The notes: generated by a model not told the origin, from the sequence alone. Shown: positions 6,719 through 16,141, counted from the first letter of the stretch. The stretch: 34,763 nt of DNA from Bacteroidales bacterium (GCA_016934055.1 JAFGTR010000131.1:1-34763); one strand, 5' to 3'. Translations and numbers: made by a program.

Positions 6719-7615
6719 ATGAAAACCAAAGCCCTGTTATTTATTTTGTGTCTTGTATGCCCGTTGTTTTCTCTGGCACAAAGGTCTGTTACCGTTGAAG
6801 AGCAGAATGTTGCCTTTAAGCATGGCATTCATCCCGGTCTTGTTTTGACAATTCCTGAAGTTTCGCTTCAAACTGTTCAGGATTCGTGGATTAAGCTATT
6901 GGAAAAGGGCACTAATTCTAAAGTGCAGATTGAAGAAGACGAGATGTCTATTTTTGGCGCTATTATAAGGGAAATTTCAGAGACATCGGTTAATGTATAC
7001 AGCAAACTGAAGGATTATGATACGGCTGTACATCTCCTCGTGTCTTATGAATTAAAAAAGGATGAGTTTATCACTCAGAATTCTGCAGGCGAAGAATTTA
7101 ACAAGGCCAGGACTTACCTTGTAAATTTTGCAAAAGAACAATATTTAAGTCTGGCGGAAGATCAGCTGAAGGAAGAGGAAAAGAAGCTGAAGGGAATTGA
7201 GAAAGCCCTGAAGAAGATGAAATGTCAGACAAAAAAACATGATAAAACAATAAGAAAAGCCAATAAATCTTTGCAAAAACTGAATGATGAGGTGGCCACA
7301 GCAGGAACAAGTCTTTCTTCACTCAACACGGAGTTGGCTTTACAAAAGAGCCAGTATGAAACAATGACGGAGGGAGCAGCCAAAGATGAAAAGCAGAAAT
7401 TTATAGCATCGATGGAAAAGAGAATTAACAAATTGAGCAGGGATACTGAAAAGAACGAAGAAGAGATCGCTGATTTGAAAGCTGAGGTTGAAGAAGTACA
7501 GAACAAATCAGCTGATATTATTAAGGAACAGGAAGAATTGAAGGAAAAATTGCAGAAACAAAAGGATATTGTGGCTTCATTCAATGAAAAGGTAAGAAAC
7601 ATTAAAGCCATGTAA
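6719..7615 (+). CDS. Secreted coiled-coil protein, first tandem paralogue
   Basis: 298 aa. A clear signal peptide (ALLFILCLVCPLFSLAQ) is followed by a compact domain of about 110 residues with HPGLVLTIPEVSLQTVQDSW, EKGTNSKVQ and NVYSKLKD, then a long charged region (about 145-298) with heptad-like Leu/Lys/Glu patterns predicting coiled coil. I do not recognise a named family; the N-terminal module is conserved in the neighbour at 7667, about half identical by eye. The proteins are exported, and the coiled coil suggests oligomerisation or an elongated periplasmic shape. The upstream gap of 220 bp, shared with the divergent nucleotidase, is AT-rich; I found no exact -7 box in it. Confidence 0.85.
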   Translation: MKTKALLFILCLVCPLFSLAQRSVTVEEQNVAFKHGIHPGLVLTIPEVSLQTVQDSWIKLLEKGTNSKVQIEEDEMSIFGAIIREISETSVNVYSKLKDYDTAVHLLVSYELKKDEFITQNSAGEEFNKARTYLVNFAKEQYLSLAEDQLKEEEKKLKGIEKALKKMKCQTKKHDKTIRKANKSLQKLNDEVATAGTSLSSLNTELALQKSQYETMTEGAAKDEKQKFIASMEKRINKLSRDTEKNEEEIADLKAEVEEVQNKSADIIKEQEELKEKLQKQKDIVASFNEKVRNIKAM

Positions 7616-7666
7616 AACCTCTTCGGGCACTAAATTATACATTCAATACACTAAAATGTATCAATC

Positions 7667-8569
7667 ATGAAAGCTTTTTTATTAGCTGTTGTTTTTTGTT
7701 TCATTGTTGTCCATTTAACCACTGCACAAAAACAGATAGTCGTTGAAGAAACCGATATCACTTTTGAACATGGGTCGAGTCCCGGTTTTCTGGTTGCCAT
7801 ACCTGAGGTTTCATTTAAAAAGGTTCAGGATTCATGGGTGAAATCATTGGAAAAAGGAACAAAATCCAAGGTCCAGAATGAAGCTGACGAGTACTCAATT
7901 TTTGGAGCTTTGATGAAGGATATTTCATCAGCACCTATCAATGTATACAGTTATGTTAAAGATAATGACACGGCTATACTGCTGGCTGCATCGTTTGAAT
8001 TGAAGAAAGATTTTTATATTTCCACGGAAAATGACGCAGAAAGGTCGGCAAAGACCAGGGCATACCTGTTGGCATTTGCCAGGGAACACTATCTGGAGCT
8101 GGCAAAAGAACAGCTTGTTAATGAAGAGAAGAAGCTGACAAAACTGGAAAATGATCTGAAGTCACTTGAAAAGAATAAAGTTAAGCTTGAAAAAATGATC
8201 CAGTCAAATAATGTCTCGGTTGGCTCAATTAATGACGAACTTGTTATTCAACGGACCAATCTGACATCACTGAACGATGAGCTCCTGACACAGACAAACC
8301 AGATTAATGCTATGGAAGAAGGTTCGGCCAAAGATGAAAAACAGAAGTATATAACTGATCTTGAGAAGCAGATTAAGAAACTTAACAAGGATATTGAGTC
8401 AGGAGAAAAGAAAATTATTGATATGAAGGCTGAAACTGACAAGGCTCAAAATGATGAAATACCCAATAACATAAAAGAACAGGAACAAATCCGAAATGAT
8501 ATTGAACAGCAGAAGGAAGTGGTTAACTCTTATAAGGCAAAGTATAACATCATTAATGATTATAAGTAA
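7667..8569 (+). CDS. Secreted coiled-coil protein, second tandem paralogue
   Basis: 300 aa, 51 bp downstream of its paralogue and presumably co-transcribed. Signal peptide FLLAVVFCFIVVHLTTAQ. It shares with the first copy the order PGFLVAIPEVSFKKVQDSW, LEKGTKSKVQNEADE, SIFGALMKDIS, INVYSYVKD and FELKKD, then the charged coiled-coil region with the shared phrase EGSAKDEKQKYI (EGAAKDEKQKFI in the first copy). The divergence suggests an old duplication in which both copies were kept. No enzymatic motif is visible. Confidence 0.85.
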   Translation: MKAFLLAVVFCFIVVHLTTAQKQIVVEETDITFEHGSSPGFLVAIPEVSFKKVQDSWVKSLEKGTKSKVQNEADEYSIFGALMKDISSAPINVYSYVKDNDTAILLAASFELKKDFYISTENDAERSAKTRAYLLAFAREHYLELAKEQLVNEEKKLTKLENDLKSLEKNKVKLEKMIQSNNVSVGSINDELVIQRTNLTSLNDELLTQTNQINAMEEGSAKDEKQKYITDLEKQIKKLNKDIESGEKKIIDMKAETDKAQNDEIPNNIKEQEQIRNDIEQQKEVVNSYKAKYNIINDYK

Positions 8570-8842
8570 GGTCAATTTATTGCCTTCGGGAGCTGTTCTG
8601 AAATCAAAATATTTTATACCATAATGCCGCTTCTACGAAGCTGGATTGAATCTTGCATTCTCTCTACCATAATACCACACCTGCGGTGTTTTCATCGCGA
8701 AATCATTATTCTTTCCCATACTGGCGCAAGCGTCCGCTTGTGCCTTTGTTGTATTTATTGATCTGTTGATTTTTTGACCTGCCCGACGGCAGGCGGGTTT
8801 ATTGCTTTGCTTGCAATGATGCAGCCGTCCGCTTGTGACTTT
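8570..8842. repeat. Repeat-rich spacer with three hairpins
   Basis: Non-coding 273 bp between convergent genes. It holds a small hairpin (ACACC-TGC-GGTGT, 8677-8689), a strong 10-bp stem with a 2-nt loop (GGCGCAAGCG/CGCTTGTGCC, 8723-8744; one G-T pair), the third copy of the 22-bp palindrome (8777-8798), and a partial second copy of the CGTCCGCTTGTG half-stem (8826-8837). Such hairpins between convergent genes could end transcription from both sides, though no long T tract follows them. Confidence 0.6.
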
Positions 8843-9733
8843 TTATTTTCTTTCCTGTTTGCCATTCAGCGCTGCATGGTCACCCTTTTTCTTATCTGCA
8901 GCATCCTGTTCAATACTATGGTTATAGGCATTCTCAATGGCAAATTCTGTCATCGGCCGGTAATTGTCACCGTCGAGTTCGGTGAAGCGGATATTGTATC
9001 CTTTAATTCCTACAATCAGTGAAATGGCGGTTTCAACATGCTGTCTCAGAGGTCTTAAAATCCAGCCTAATTCACTGGGTCCGTTCTCCGTTTCCTGTTC
9101 TGTTTTTACCCTTACCTCCTCTTTGATCTGGTTGGCCAGCTTATCGAGCTTTGGATTTGTTTTCCAGTGATTACTGCCAAAGAATGGTTTATTGTATTCC
9201 AGTATCTCGGCAATTTCCCATTTGCAATTTCTTTTTGAAAAAGATAAAAACTGCGGATTGGCATTGGCAATACAGATCTCACGACTTTTTTCATCAACCT
9301 TAAAAAGCAGTTTTCTGAAATCAACGCCATATTTTGCTATGAAATCAACATGCAGAACACCAATAAACAAAACAATTTTATCGCCTTCCTGTAACTCCCT
9401 TTTTACGGTTCTTTTAAAATTGGTGTCCACTTCTATTAAACCCAGGTCGAGGATGCTGTTTATTTCCGAAATATTAAGTTTCCGGCCTGAAAGTTCATTA
9501 ATGTCCTCTTTCAGCAGTGAGTTTTCGGCCTTCATGCGCTGAACTTCCTGATTCAGTGCATCAATTTGTTTTTCTTTTTCTTTCAGGAACATTTCCCACA
9601 GGAGAAAGACAAAGACAGCAATGCCTGCAATGATGAGGCCAGCAGCAACGATCTTGTTGAATAACAGAATGAGACCGATGATAATGAGCACACCGGCTAT
9701 CAGATAGAACCTGATGTTTTTAAATTTTAACAT
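8843..9733 (-). CDS. Membrane-anchored coiled-coil protein of unknown function
   Basis: 296 aa. Two adjacent hydrophobic helices at residues about 9-25 and 28-47 (LIAGVLIIIGLILLF and AAGLIIAGIAVFVFLLW), a coiled-coil stretch (about 50-85, EKEKQIDALNQEVQRMKAE), then a globular domain (about 85-230) containing LGLIEVDTNFKRTV, KIVLFIGVLHVDF and YGVDFRKLLFKV. The helix-coil-domain order and the IGVLHVDFIAKYGVD segment are reminiscent of DUF4230 proteins, but I cannot confirm this. The C-terminus is Lys/Asp/Gln-rich. It is convergent with the coiled-coil pair and stands alone on its strand. Confidence 0.8.
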   Translation of the reverse strand: MLKFKNIRFYLIAGVLIIIGLILLFNKIVAAGLIIAGIAVFVFLLWEMFLKEKEKQIDALNQEVQRMKAENSLLKEDINELSGRKLNISEINSILDLGLIEVDTNFKRTVKRELQEGDKIVLFIGVLHVDFIAKYGVDFRKLLFKVDEKSREICIANANPQFLSFSKRNCKWEIAEILEYNKPFFGSNHWKTNPKLDKLANQIKEEVRVKTEQETENGPSELGWILRPLRQHVETAISLIVGIKGYNIRFTELDGDNYRPMTEFAIENAYNHSIEQDAADKKKGDHAALNGKQERK

Positions 9734-9879
9734 TTTGCCCGATTTTCTCCGCTTTTACATCAATAAATATACCAAAAAATAAGCATTTACCGGCATGATC
9801 TTTTTTGTAAAGACAGGAATCGTCATCTCAGAGTAAGAACATAACCTTGTTTTTTAACCATCATATACCTGTTAAAATG

Positions 9880-9910
9880 TTGCAAAAAATAAATTTCTGC
9901 CGTACCTTTT
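9880..9910 (+). promoter_or_regulatory. Candidate Bacteroidota -33/-7 promoter
   Basis: TTG at 9880-9882 and TACCTTTT at 9903-9910, separated by 20 bp, resemble the phylum's TTTG / TAnnTTTG promoter with one mismatch at the last base of the -7 box. It points toward the gene at 10161, but the leader would be about 245 nt long and pass through a hairpin repeat. Confidence 0.35.
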
Positions 9911-9918
9911 CCTCAATA

Positions 9919-10122
9919 GATACAAGATCAAAGATTAAAGATTGAATCCACTCTAAAAAATATGTATTTGCCACCCAGACACTAAGGCACTAAGGCACCA
10001 CAAAGTATAACCCATTAATTATTAACTCTTTGTGAATTAGTGTCCATGCCTGGACGGCAGGCAGGTTTGTGGCATTTTTAGTTTTTATACTTTTCGGAGC
10101 AGGCTCAAGATTCAAGATTAAG
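9919..10122. repeat. Word array and interrupted hairpin repeat in the 427-bp gap before 10161
   Basis: AAGATCAAAGATTAAAGATTG-like words (9919-9945) precede an inverted repeat at 9967-10080. Its left arm (GCCACCCAGACACTAAGGCA, then CTAAGGCACCACAAAG to 10005) pairs with a right arm CTTTGTGAATTAGTGTC (10028-10044) and TTTGTGGCA (10066-10074). The right arm is split by a diverged copy of the CCTGCC palindrome (10049-10066), as if the short element had landed in the hairpin. Further AAGATTCAAGATTAAGGAT words follow (10095-10122). No coding region is supported in 9734-10160. Confidence 0.55.
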
Positions 10123-10160
10123 GATATCCACAACCATTACAACCGGCAACATAAAATTGT

Positions 10161-11081
10161 ATGATGAAACTTTCTTTACAGTTTTTATTATTGTTCACCC
10201 TTTTACCTTATGGTGCCATGACGAATGCTCAACCATTTCCAGAACTTCCGGCCCGGTTTAATGGCTGGTCATTGACGGATAAATTAATACTTGATACCCA
10301 TCAATCCCTGTATGATTATATCGACGGCGGGGCCGAATTATACATTTCCTATGGATTTAAAAATGCCATAAGCTGCCGTTATACCAAAGAAGGGCAACCA
10401 GAGGTTACAGCTGAAATATTTGATCTGGGCACTGCCTCTGATGCTTATGGTGTCTACAGCCAGACGCGTGATAAGGAAGAAAAGGATTATGGACAGGGTT
10501 CGTATTATGTAAGCGGAGCACAATTCTTTTGGAAAGGCAGATTCTGGGTGTCACTGATGACAGGTGAAACAACGGAGGAATCGGAGAGTTTTCTGAAAAC
10601 CCTGGCAGCCTTTATTGATGAAAGGATCACGGAAACCGGAGAGCCGCCTGCTATTCTTTCAGTATTGCCGGCTGAAGAACTTGTCCCTGGCGGAACTCTT
10701 TATTTTCATCATTATATCTGGCTTAATTCATATTATTTCATAGCATCCGATAACATCTTGGAAATTGACAATGATACACCTGCCATATTGGCAAAATATG
10801 GCGTTCCTGAAGAAAGAATATATTTACTGGCAATACAATATCCTGATAGCACCAAAGCCGGCCAGGCTTTTGCTTCTTTTGAACAACAGTTTTTCCCTGG
10901 CGGACTTGATGATAATACTATCAAAACAGAAGAGAACACCTGGATTTCTGCAGGATTATATTACACTACCATTATCGTCGTATTTAACGGAAAGGAAAAA
11001 ACAAAAGCGCGTGAATTGTTAAGAAAAGCAAGAGATCTGGTTTATTTGAATCAAGATCAAAGATCAAAGATCAAAGAATGA
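10161..11081 (+). CDS. DUF6599 family exported protein
   Basis: 306 aa with a signal peptide (FLLLFTLLPYGAMTNAQP). The conserved opening of the family is clear: FNGWSLTDKLILDTHQ, LYDYIDGGAELYISYGF, then EIFDLGTASDAYGVYSQTR and FFWKGRFWVSL. The function of DUF6599 is unknown; the DUF362 protein encoded 5 kb downstream, beyond the giant T9SS gene, belongs to a family I have seen near DUF6599 genes, but this association is a recollection rather than something shown here. The last residues (NQDQRSKIKE) are translated from an AAAGATC word array (11049-11080), so the native end of the protein may be several residues earlier and the stop codon is provided by repeat DNA. Confidence 0.85.
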   Translation: MMKLSLQFLLLFTLLPYGAMTNAQPFPELPARFNGWSLTDKLILDTHQSLYDYIDGGAELYISYGFKNAISCRYTKEGQPEVTAEIFDLGTASDAYGVYSQTRDKEEKDYGQGSYYVSGAQFFWKGRFWVSLMTGETTEESESFLKTLAAFIDERITETGEPPAILSVLPAEELVPGGTLYFHHYIWLNSYYFIASDNILEIDNDTPAILAKYGVPEERIYLLAIQYPDSTKAGQAFASFEQQFFPGGLDDNTIKTEENTWISAGLYYTTIIVVFNGKEKTKARELLRKARDLVYLNQDQRSKIKE

Positions 11082-11426
11082 AGATTGAAGATCATAGACT
11101 AAGGAGATGGGAGTAAGGAGTCAAGTTGAAAGACTACAGATAAGCAAGATTTGCGGGTGACTTGATCAGATTTGGTAGTTATGCATTTCAGTACCGCGGG
11201 GACAGTATTTGTAAGCAGGATTTTCAGGAAGATTTTCTTTGGAATTAACCGTGTCATTTCTTAATTTTATCTTTGTAAGAGTCAGATTATCAATGACCAT
11301 TAATCTGTCAATCCTCTGGGTCGATCGGGGTATACCTGACTCAAGATCATAACATCATAGTCTTCAACATTCTTTTTCAGATTATAGCATCCAATATTTC
11401 ATTTTCATCATCTAAATCAAAACCTA
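11082..11426. other. 345-bp gap: word array and leader of the giant T9SS gene
   Basis: The first 60 bp continue the AAGATTGAAGATC and AAGGAG words; the rest is ordinary AT-rich sequence. It contains the -7 box described at 11268. No coding region or RNA gene is recognised. Confidence 0.5.
11268..11275 (+). promoter_or_regulatory. -7 box (TATCTTTG) upstream of the giant T9SS gene
   Basis: TATCTTTG is an exact TAnnTTTG match. The nearest upstream TTTG (11238-11241) is 26 bp away, longer than the usual 18-23 bp, so the -33 element is weak. The predicted leader to the ATG at 11427 is about 145 nt. Confidence 0.4.
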
Positions 11427-14400
11427 ATGAAACCTCTAAAGGAATTTTATTCACTGCAATGCCTGCTTGTATCGTTCTTTTTATTTTCATCGGGTATCTT
11501 GGCAAAGACACAAGATATTTGTGAGAAAAAGCTGTGTGTCCGTCAAAATGATATTCCAAAGGGGATATCTGATATGAAAACCTTTGCCAGGAAACTGCAC
11601 TTTGAACCAAACCTGGGACAGGCCGATGCGTCGGTCAATTATATTTCGCGTGGTAACGGTTATGCACTTTTTCTTATGCCTGATGAGGCTTTAATTGCTT
11701 TGAATAATACAAAATCCGGTAAATCATCAAAGGAGTCATGCTCTTTGGTACGGATGCAGTTTATTGGGGCCAGTTCTGCATCGCATATTACCGGTCGTGA
11801 TATCCTGCCCGGAATAACAAATTATTATATCGGCAACAATCCCGATAACTGGCACACAAATATTACCAACTATGCCAGAGTTGTATATCAGGATATATAC
11901 CCGGGGATTGATATGGTTTATTATGGCAATGAAGGCTTGCTTGAATACGATTTCGTTGTTTCGCCAGGAGGGAATCCACAGGATATCCTAATAAAAATTA
12001 TCACCAGTGAAAAGATCAGACTTGATAAGCATGGTAACCTTGTTTTCTCCGGGGAAAGCAATTCAATGATCCTTAAACGGCCTGTGGCTTACCAGGTTAT
12101 TAACGGGAGCCGTGAACATGTTGACATAGAATTTGCGTTCACGGATGAAAACCAGCTAAGGTTTGCTCCTGGTAAATACGATCTGGGATATTCCCTGATC
12201 ATTGATCCGATAATGTTATTTTTTTCATATTTTGGAGGGAGTGGCTATGACAACGGATCTGCCATTGCCGTTGACACATTGGGTTGTGCATATATTACGG
12301 GGACGACCTATTCAACAGATCTTCCGGTGCGCAAAAGCTTCCAGAGCTATAAATTTCCAGGTTACCTGAGTTCTTCAACAGATGTATTTGTTACCAAATT
12401 CAATTCAGAGGGTACTGATATTGTATATTCAACTTACATTGGCGGCAGATTTAACGAAAGCGGTAATGCCATTGCTGTTCATGCGAATGGACAAGTATGC
12501 ATAACCGGACAGACCGGTTCAGATGATGACCCCGAAACTTCCGTTTATGATGGTTTCCCATTATTGAACGCCTGCCAGACTGAAACTAATGATAATGCCA
12601 ACGCCTTTGTAACAGTCCTGGACAGTTCTGGCGGACTGGCCTATTCTACATACCTTGGGGGCAAATACGACGATTATGGCGTGGATATTGCGTTTGATAT
12701 TTCCGGTAAAGTTTACGTTACAGGAAATGTCTTTTCTTTCGATTTTCCGATAAAAAATGCATTCATGGAAGAAATACCCAGTTATTATTATGCCACTTTC
12801 ATAACAAAAATTGATCCCACGAAGTCGGGTGATGAATCATTGATCTATTCCACATTTCTTGGTGGGGAAGGGGACGATGACGCAAAGGCTATAGCCGTGG
12901 ATAAGAATGGATGTGCATATGTAACAGGGATTGCTTCCTGGGATTTTCCTACAACCGAAAATGCCATTCAGCCGACATGGCAGGGTGATAAGGATGCATA
13001 CGTGACCAGGTTATCAGCTGACGGCTCGTCTCTGCTATATTCCACCTACCTGGGAGATGATAAATACAACTATGGCCGTGATATCGTTGTAGACGATTCC
13101 TGTTGTGCTTATGTATGCGGGAATGCCCCGGTACCTTTAACACCGGGGGCTTTTACAGATCAGGGAGCCAGTTTTCTCTGCAAACTGAATCCGTCAGGCA
13201 ACGGATTTGTTTATTCAGCTCGTCTGAATATCGATAACCTCGCTTTAGACAAAAACGGAAACATTTTTGGGAGTCGTTCTTATGGTGCTGGTAAAGGCGG
13301 AGGATTATTAGCATTAAATTATGAAGGGACTGATACTTTATTCGAGCAGAGGATCAGCCTGATTCCTTCGGATCTGGCGCTATATGCTGACAGCAGTATT
13401 TATATTGCAGGAATTACCGATTCTGCCGGACTGGCTACGGAGAATGCTTATCAGACCAGTCTGGCCGGAAATTACGATGCTTACATTGCGAAATTCAAGC
13501 TCGAACCACAGGAAATGCTGATCATAAAGGTGATGTCTGACCCTGTTTATGATATGGCTGTTCCTGTTACCAATACACTGTTGGACATATACTCGATCGA
13601 TCTTTCGAACAAAGCCAAACCGCTAACATTTATTGAGAGCTTGTCTACTGATAAAAAGGGCCTGCTTTATTTGCCGGCCAAACAATATCAAACCGGCACG
13701 CCCATTTTCATCCGTGTTATGCCTGAAAAAAGGCGTTCCGTCAAACAAAACCGCACGGAAAAGACCGCATATATGTACAAGGTGTATGTAGACAACCTGA
13801 TCTTTGACAACGACGGAAACATCACCGCTCAATACCTTGAGTCAGATCCTTTGGATACAACCGTGACTTACCTGAGTCATACCTCTGTCGGATTCAGTCT
13901 TATTGTCAGTATTCAATGGCTGGCTTCCCAGGGATATGTTTCTAAGCTGGAAAAGGCATTCAGATATATGAATAACTGGCTTTATGATGTTACTAACGGC
14001 CATGCCTTTATTGACACGATGGCTGTTTTTGATAATGCAACCCGATGGGATGATGCTGATATAAAAATTAAAGCTGAAAATACGCAATGGCCGTGTGCCG
14101 TGCCAGGTGGTATATCAATTGATCATAAAATGGCGTCTGTCTCTATGCCCCCGGTATGGGTTGGCAATCTGAATCAAAGCATAGATAGGATATACAATAC
14201 AGACCCTGTCGATCCTCTTATTACAAGTCATTCACTGACAATTATGCATGAACTGGGTCACTATATTTTTAATTTTTATGATGAATACATTAATGAAGCA
14301 GGAGATCATATATTCCCGAACATCAATTTTGGATTTATGGATTCTCAATACGATCTGAATGATCCGAGGAGCACGGAAATGTCAGATTTCTTTGAACCAG

Positions 14401-15914
14401 GTGATATGATGTTTGAAAATTATAAGCAAACAGCACAATATCAGATTCACGGCAGAAATTGCTGGGATCATCTGAGATACAGGTACTGGGGTCAATATGG
14501 TGATGTAACGGCTAATATACATACACCGGAGGATCTCGGGATTCCTGCGAGGGATGTAATGAAAGGGCCAAATGATAGTTATTTAAATCCCGATTTTTCT
14601 GTCGGGGATATGATGGGATTTGAATTAAACGCAGCCACAACAACAAATCCACGTCTCGATGTGTTGATAACATTACCTCAAACAGGTTCTGGCAGATCTT
14701 TAACAGGAGCTAAAGTAACACTGAATAAAACGGCTATGCAAAGGCCAATTTATCATGGATTAACAAATCAGGCGGGCCATATTAAACTTTTCAATGCTGA
14801 GCCTGGCGATACAATTTACGCTGTACATGATAGTCTTTTCTTATGGCGTTATCAAAAGGAGGTCGTTCCTCCCGCTAAGAAAAATACTGCGGATGCTGAC
14901 ATGATAATGGAATTAAAAACTGTCGACGGACAGTATTCTTTACTTTCGGGTATCGTTTTTGATACCACAGGAGCGTCTGTATATCAATGTATTGCTGATC
15001 CGTTATTTTCATCCTCTCCGCATATTCAGGTGTTTGATGATGTTTCCGAATCAGAAAAACAGGAGCTTTCTGAATCTTCTGGAGTATATTCAACAGCAAT
15101 CAATAATGCGGATTTCTCACAGGGACAGGTGTTTTTCACAGCTATTGACAATAGCGAAGAAGAGTTCTTTGTTTTCCAGGATGCATTTATTATGGATGTA
15201 AGTGAACAGAATGCTATTACAAGTACCGATTTTCAACTTGAATACAGTATTGATACAACGGTTACAACTGCAGAAAAGGTGGCTTTTCTGGCATCTGCTT
15301 TCCCGTCTCCCTTAAATGGATTGCCTGACTCTGTTCTTCGTGTCTCCGATGTAATCAGCATGGGTGTCTTTCCAAACGATGCTGAGTTAAAGGTAAGGAT
15401 TCAACTCCATTATTTTGCCGATTCTCTTGAAGCCGAAGTTCCCGAAGCACTGACGCTGTATAAATGGGAAGACGGCTGGATTCCAATGAAAACCGGCGTT
15501 GATCTTTCACATAACATGGTAACCACAACACTCAACGGCCCCGGCCATATAGCCGCATTCCTCGACCTGACAAAGAGCCGTCTGATATCGCATATTGATA
15601 AGGATGTTACAACTGAACAGGAACCAGGCATAAAATTGCTTCCCAGCTATCCTAATCCTTTCGACCGGCATACGACGATAAGATATCATTTACCTGAACC
15701 TTGTCATGTGGTACTGAAGATATACGGCCCAACAGGTCAGGAATTGTCTACACTTGTCAATGCATTCCAACCAAAGGGCGGGCACGAAGTCACATGGCAG
15801 CCGGAAAGACTGCCCCCAGGCTTGTATTTTTGCAGGCTCGTGGTTACTGATGTTTTATCAGGATATGGGCAGGGCCATGTCGAAACGGGGAAGATGATGC
15901 TGGTGAAACAGTGA
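11427..15914 (+). CDS. 1495-aa T9SS cargo: beta-propeller (SBBP) plus CLCA-like zincin metallopeptidase
   Basis: Signal peptide at residues about 10-26. Residues about 50-260 resemble the DUF7948 module (HFEPNLGQAD, ISRGNGYALFL, YYIGNNPDNWHTNI). From about 268 to 690, SBBP-type propeller repeats recur (YFGGSGYDNGSAIAVD, YSTYIGGRFNESGNAIAV, YSTYLGGKYDDYGVDIAF, YSTFLGGEGDDDAKAIAV, YSTYLGDDKYNYGRDIVV). A zinc-protease signature HELGHYIFNFYDEY starts at His941 (H941, E942, H945 and D952-E953), close to the HExxH...DE pattern of CLCA-type metalloproteases. An Ig-like or carboxypeptidase-regulatory-like stretch follows (about 1090-1150). The last 90 residues are a T9SS type A sorting domain (SYPNPFDRHTTIRY ... 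LPPGLYFCRLVV). It is therefore a surface or secreted protease candidate. The stop codon starts a GTGACGAGTGACAGGTGA word array. The gene stands alone. Confidence 0.9.
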   Translation: MKPLKEFYSLQCLLVSFFLFSSGILAKTQDICEKKLCVRQNDIPKGISDMKTFARKLHFEPNLGQADASVNYISRGNGYALFLMPDEALIALNNTKSGKSSKESCSLVRMQFIGASSASHITGRDILPGITNYYIGNNPDNWHTNITNYARVVYQDIYPGIDMVYYGNEGLLEYDFVVSPGGNPQDILIKIITSEKIRLDKHGNLVFSGESNSMILKRPVAYQVINGSREHVDIEFAFTDENQLRFAPGKYDLGYSLIIDPIMLFFSYFGGSGYDNGSAIAVDTLGCAYITGTTYSTDLPVRKSFQSYKFPGYLSSSTDVFVTKFNSEGTDIVYSTYIGGRFNESGNAIAVHANGQVCITGQTGSDDDPETSVYDGFPLLNACQTETNDNANAFVTVLDSSGGLAYSTYLGGKYDDYGVDIAFDISGKVYVTGNVFSFDFPIKNAFMEEIPSYYYATFITKIDPTKSGDESLIYSTFLGGEGDDDAKAIAVDKNGCAYVTGIASWDFPTTENAIQPTWQGDKDAYVTRLSADGSSLLYSTYLGDDKYNYGRDIVVDDSCCAYVCGNAPVPLTPGAFTDQGASFLCKLNPSGNGFVYSARLNIDNLALDKNGNIFGSRSYGAGKGGGLLALNYEGTDTLFEQRISLIPSDLALYADSSIYIAGITDSAGLATENAYQTSLAGNYDAYIAKFKLEPQEMLIIKVMSDPVYDMAVPVTNTLLDIYSIDLSNKAKPLTFIESLSTDKKGLLYLPAKQYQTGTPIFIRVMPEKRRSVKQNRTEKTAYMYKVYVDNLIFDNDGNITAQYLESDPLDTTVTYLSHTSVGFSLIVSIQWLASQGYVSKLEKAFRYMNNWLYDVTNGHAFIDTMAVFDNATRWDDADIKIKAENTQWPCAVPGGISIDHKMASVSMPPVWVGNLNQSIDRIYNTDPVDPLITSHSLTIMHELGHYIFNFYDEYINEAGDHIFPNINFGFMDSQYDLNDPRSTEMSDFFEPGDMMFENYKQTAQYQIHGRNCWDHLRYRYWGQYGDVTANIHTPEDLGIPARDVMKGPNDSYLNPDFSVGDMMGFELNAATTTNPRLDVLITLPQTGSGRSLTGAKVTLNKTAMQRPIYHGLTNQAGHIKLFNAEPGDTIYAVHDSLFLWRYQKEVVPPAKKNTADADMIMELKTVDGQYSLLSGIVFDTTGASVYQCIADPLFSSSPHIQVFDDVSESEKQELSESSGVYSTAINNADFSQGQVFFTAIDNSEEEFFVFQDAFIMDVSEQNAITSTDFQLEYSIDTTVTTAEKVAFLASAFPSPLNGLPDSVLRVSDVISMGVFPNDAELKVRIQLHYFADSLEAEVPEALTLYKWEDGWIPMKTGVDLSHNMVTTTLNGPGHIAAFLDLTKSRLISHIDKDVTTEQEPGIKLLPSYPNPFDRHTTIRYHLPEPCHVVLKIYGPTGQELSTLVNAFQPKGGHEVTWQPERLPPGLYFCRLVVTDVLSGYGQGHVETGKMMLVKQ

Positions 15915-16141
15915 CGAGTGACAGGTGATATTTAACTGGAAAGGGAAGAGGGAATAATGATATAATGGGCGTAAGGTGTAGTAATTGTGGTTATTATCAT
16001 TGAAATAGTCAGAATCTAGCTTCCAGAATCCGGAGGATATTGAAGAATCATGTATATTAGCATAAATGGCAAATTCTCCTGTGCACTATGGATTGTACAT
16101 AAAAAATTCATTACTTTCTTCATGAAATCAAAAGTAACATA

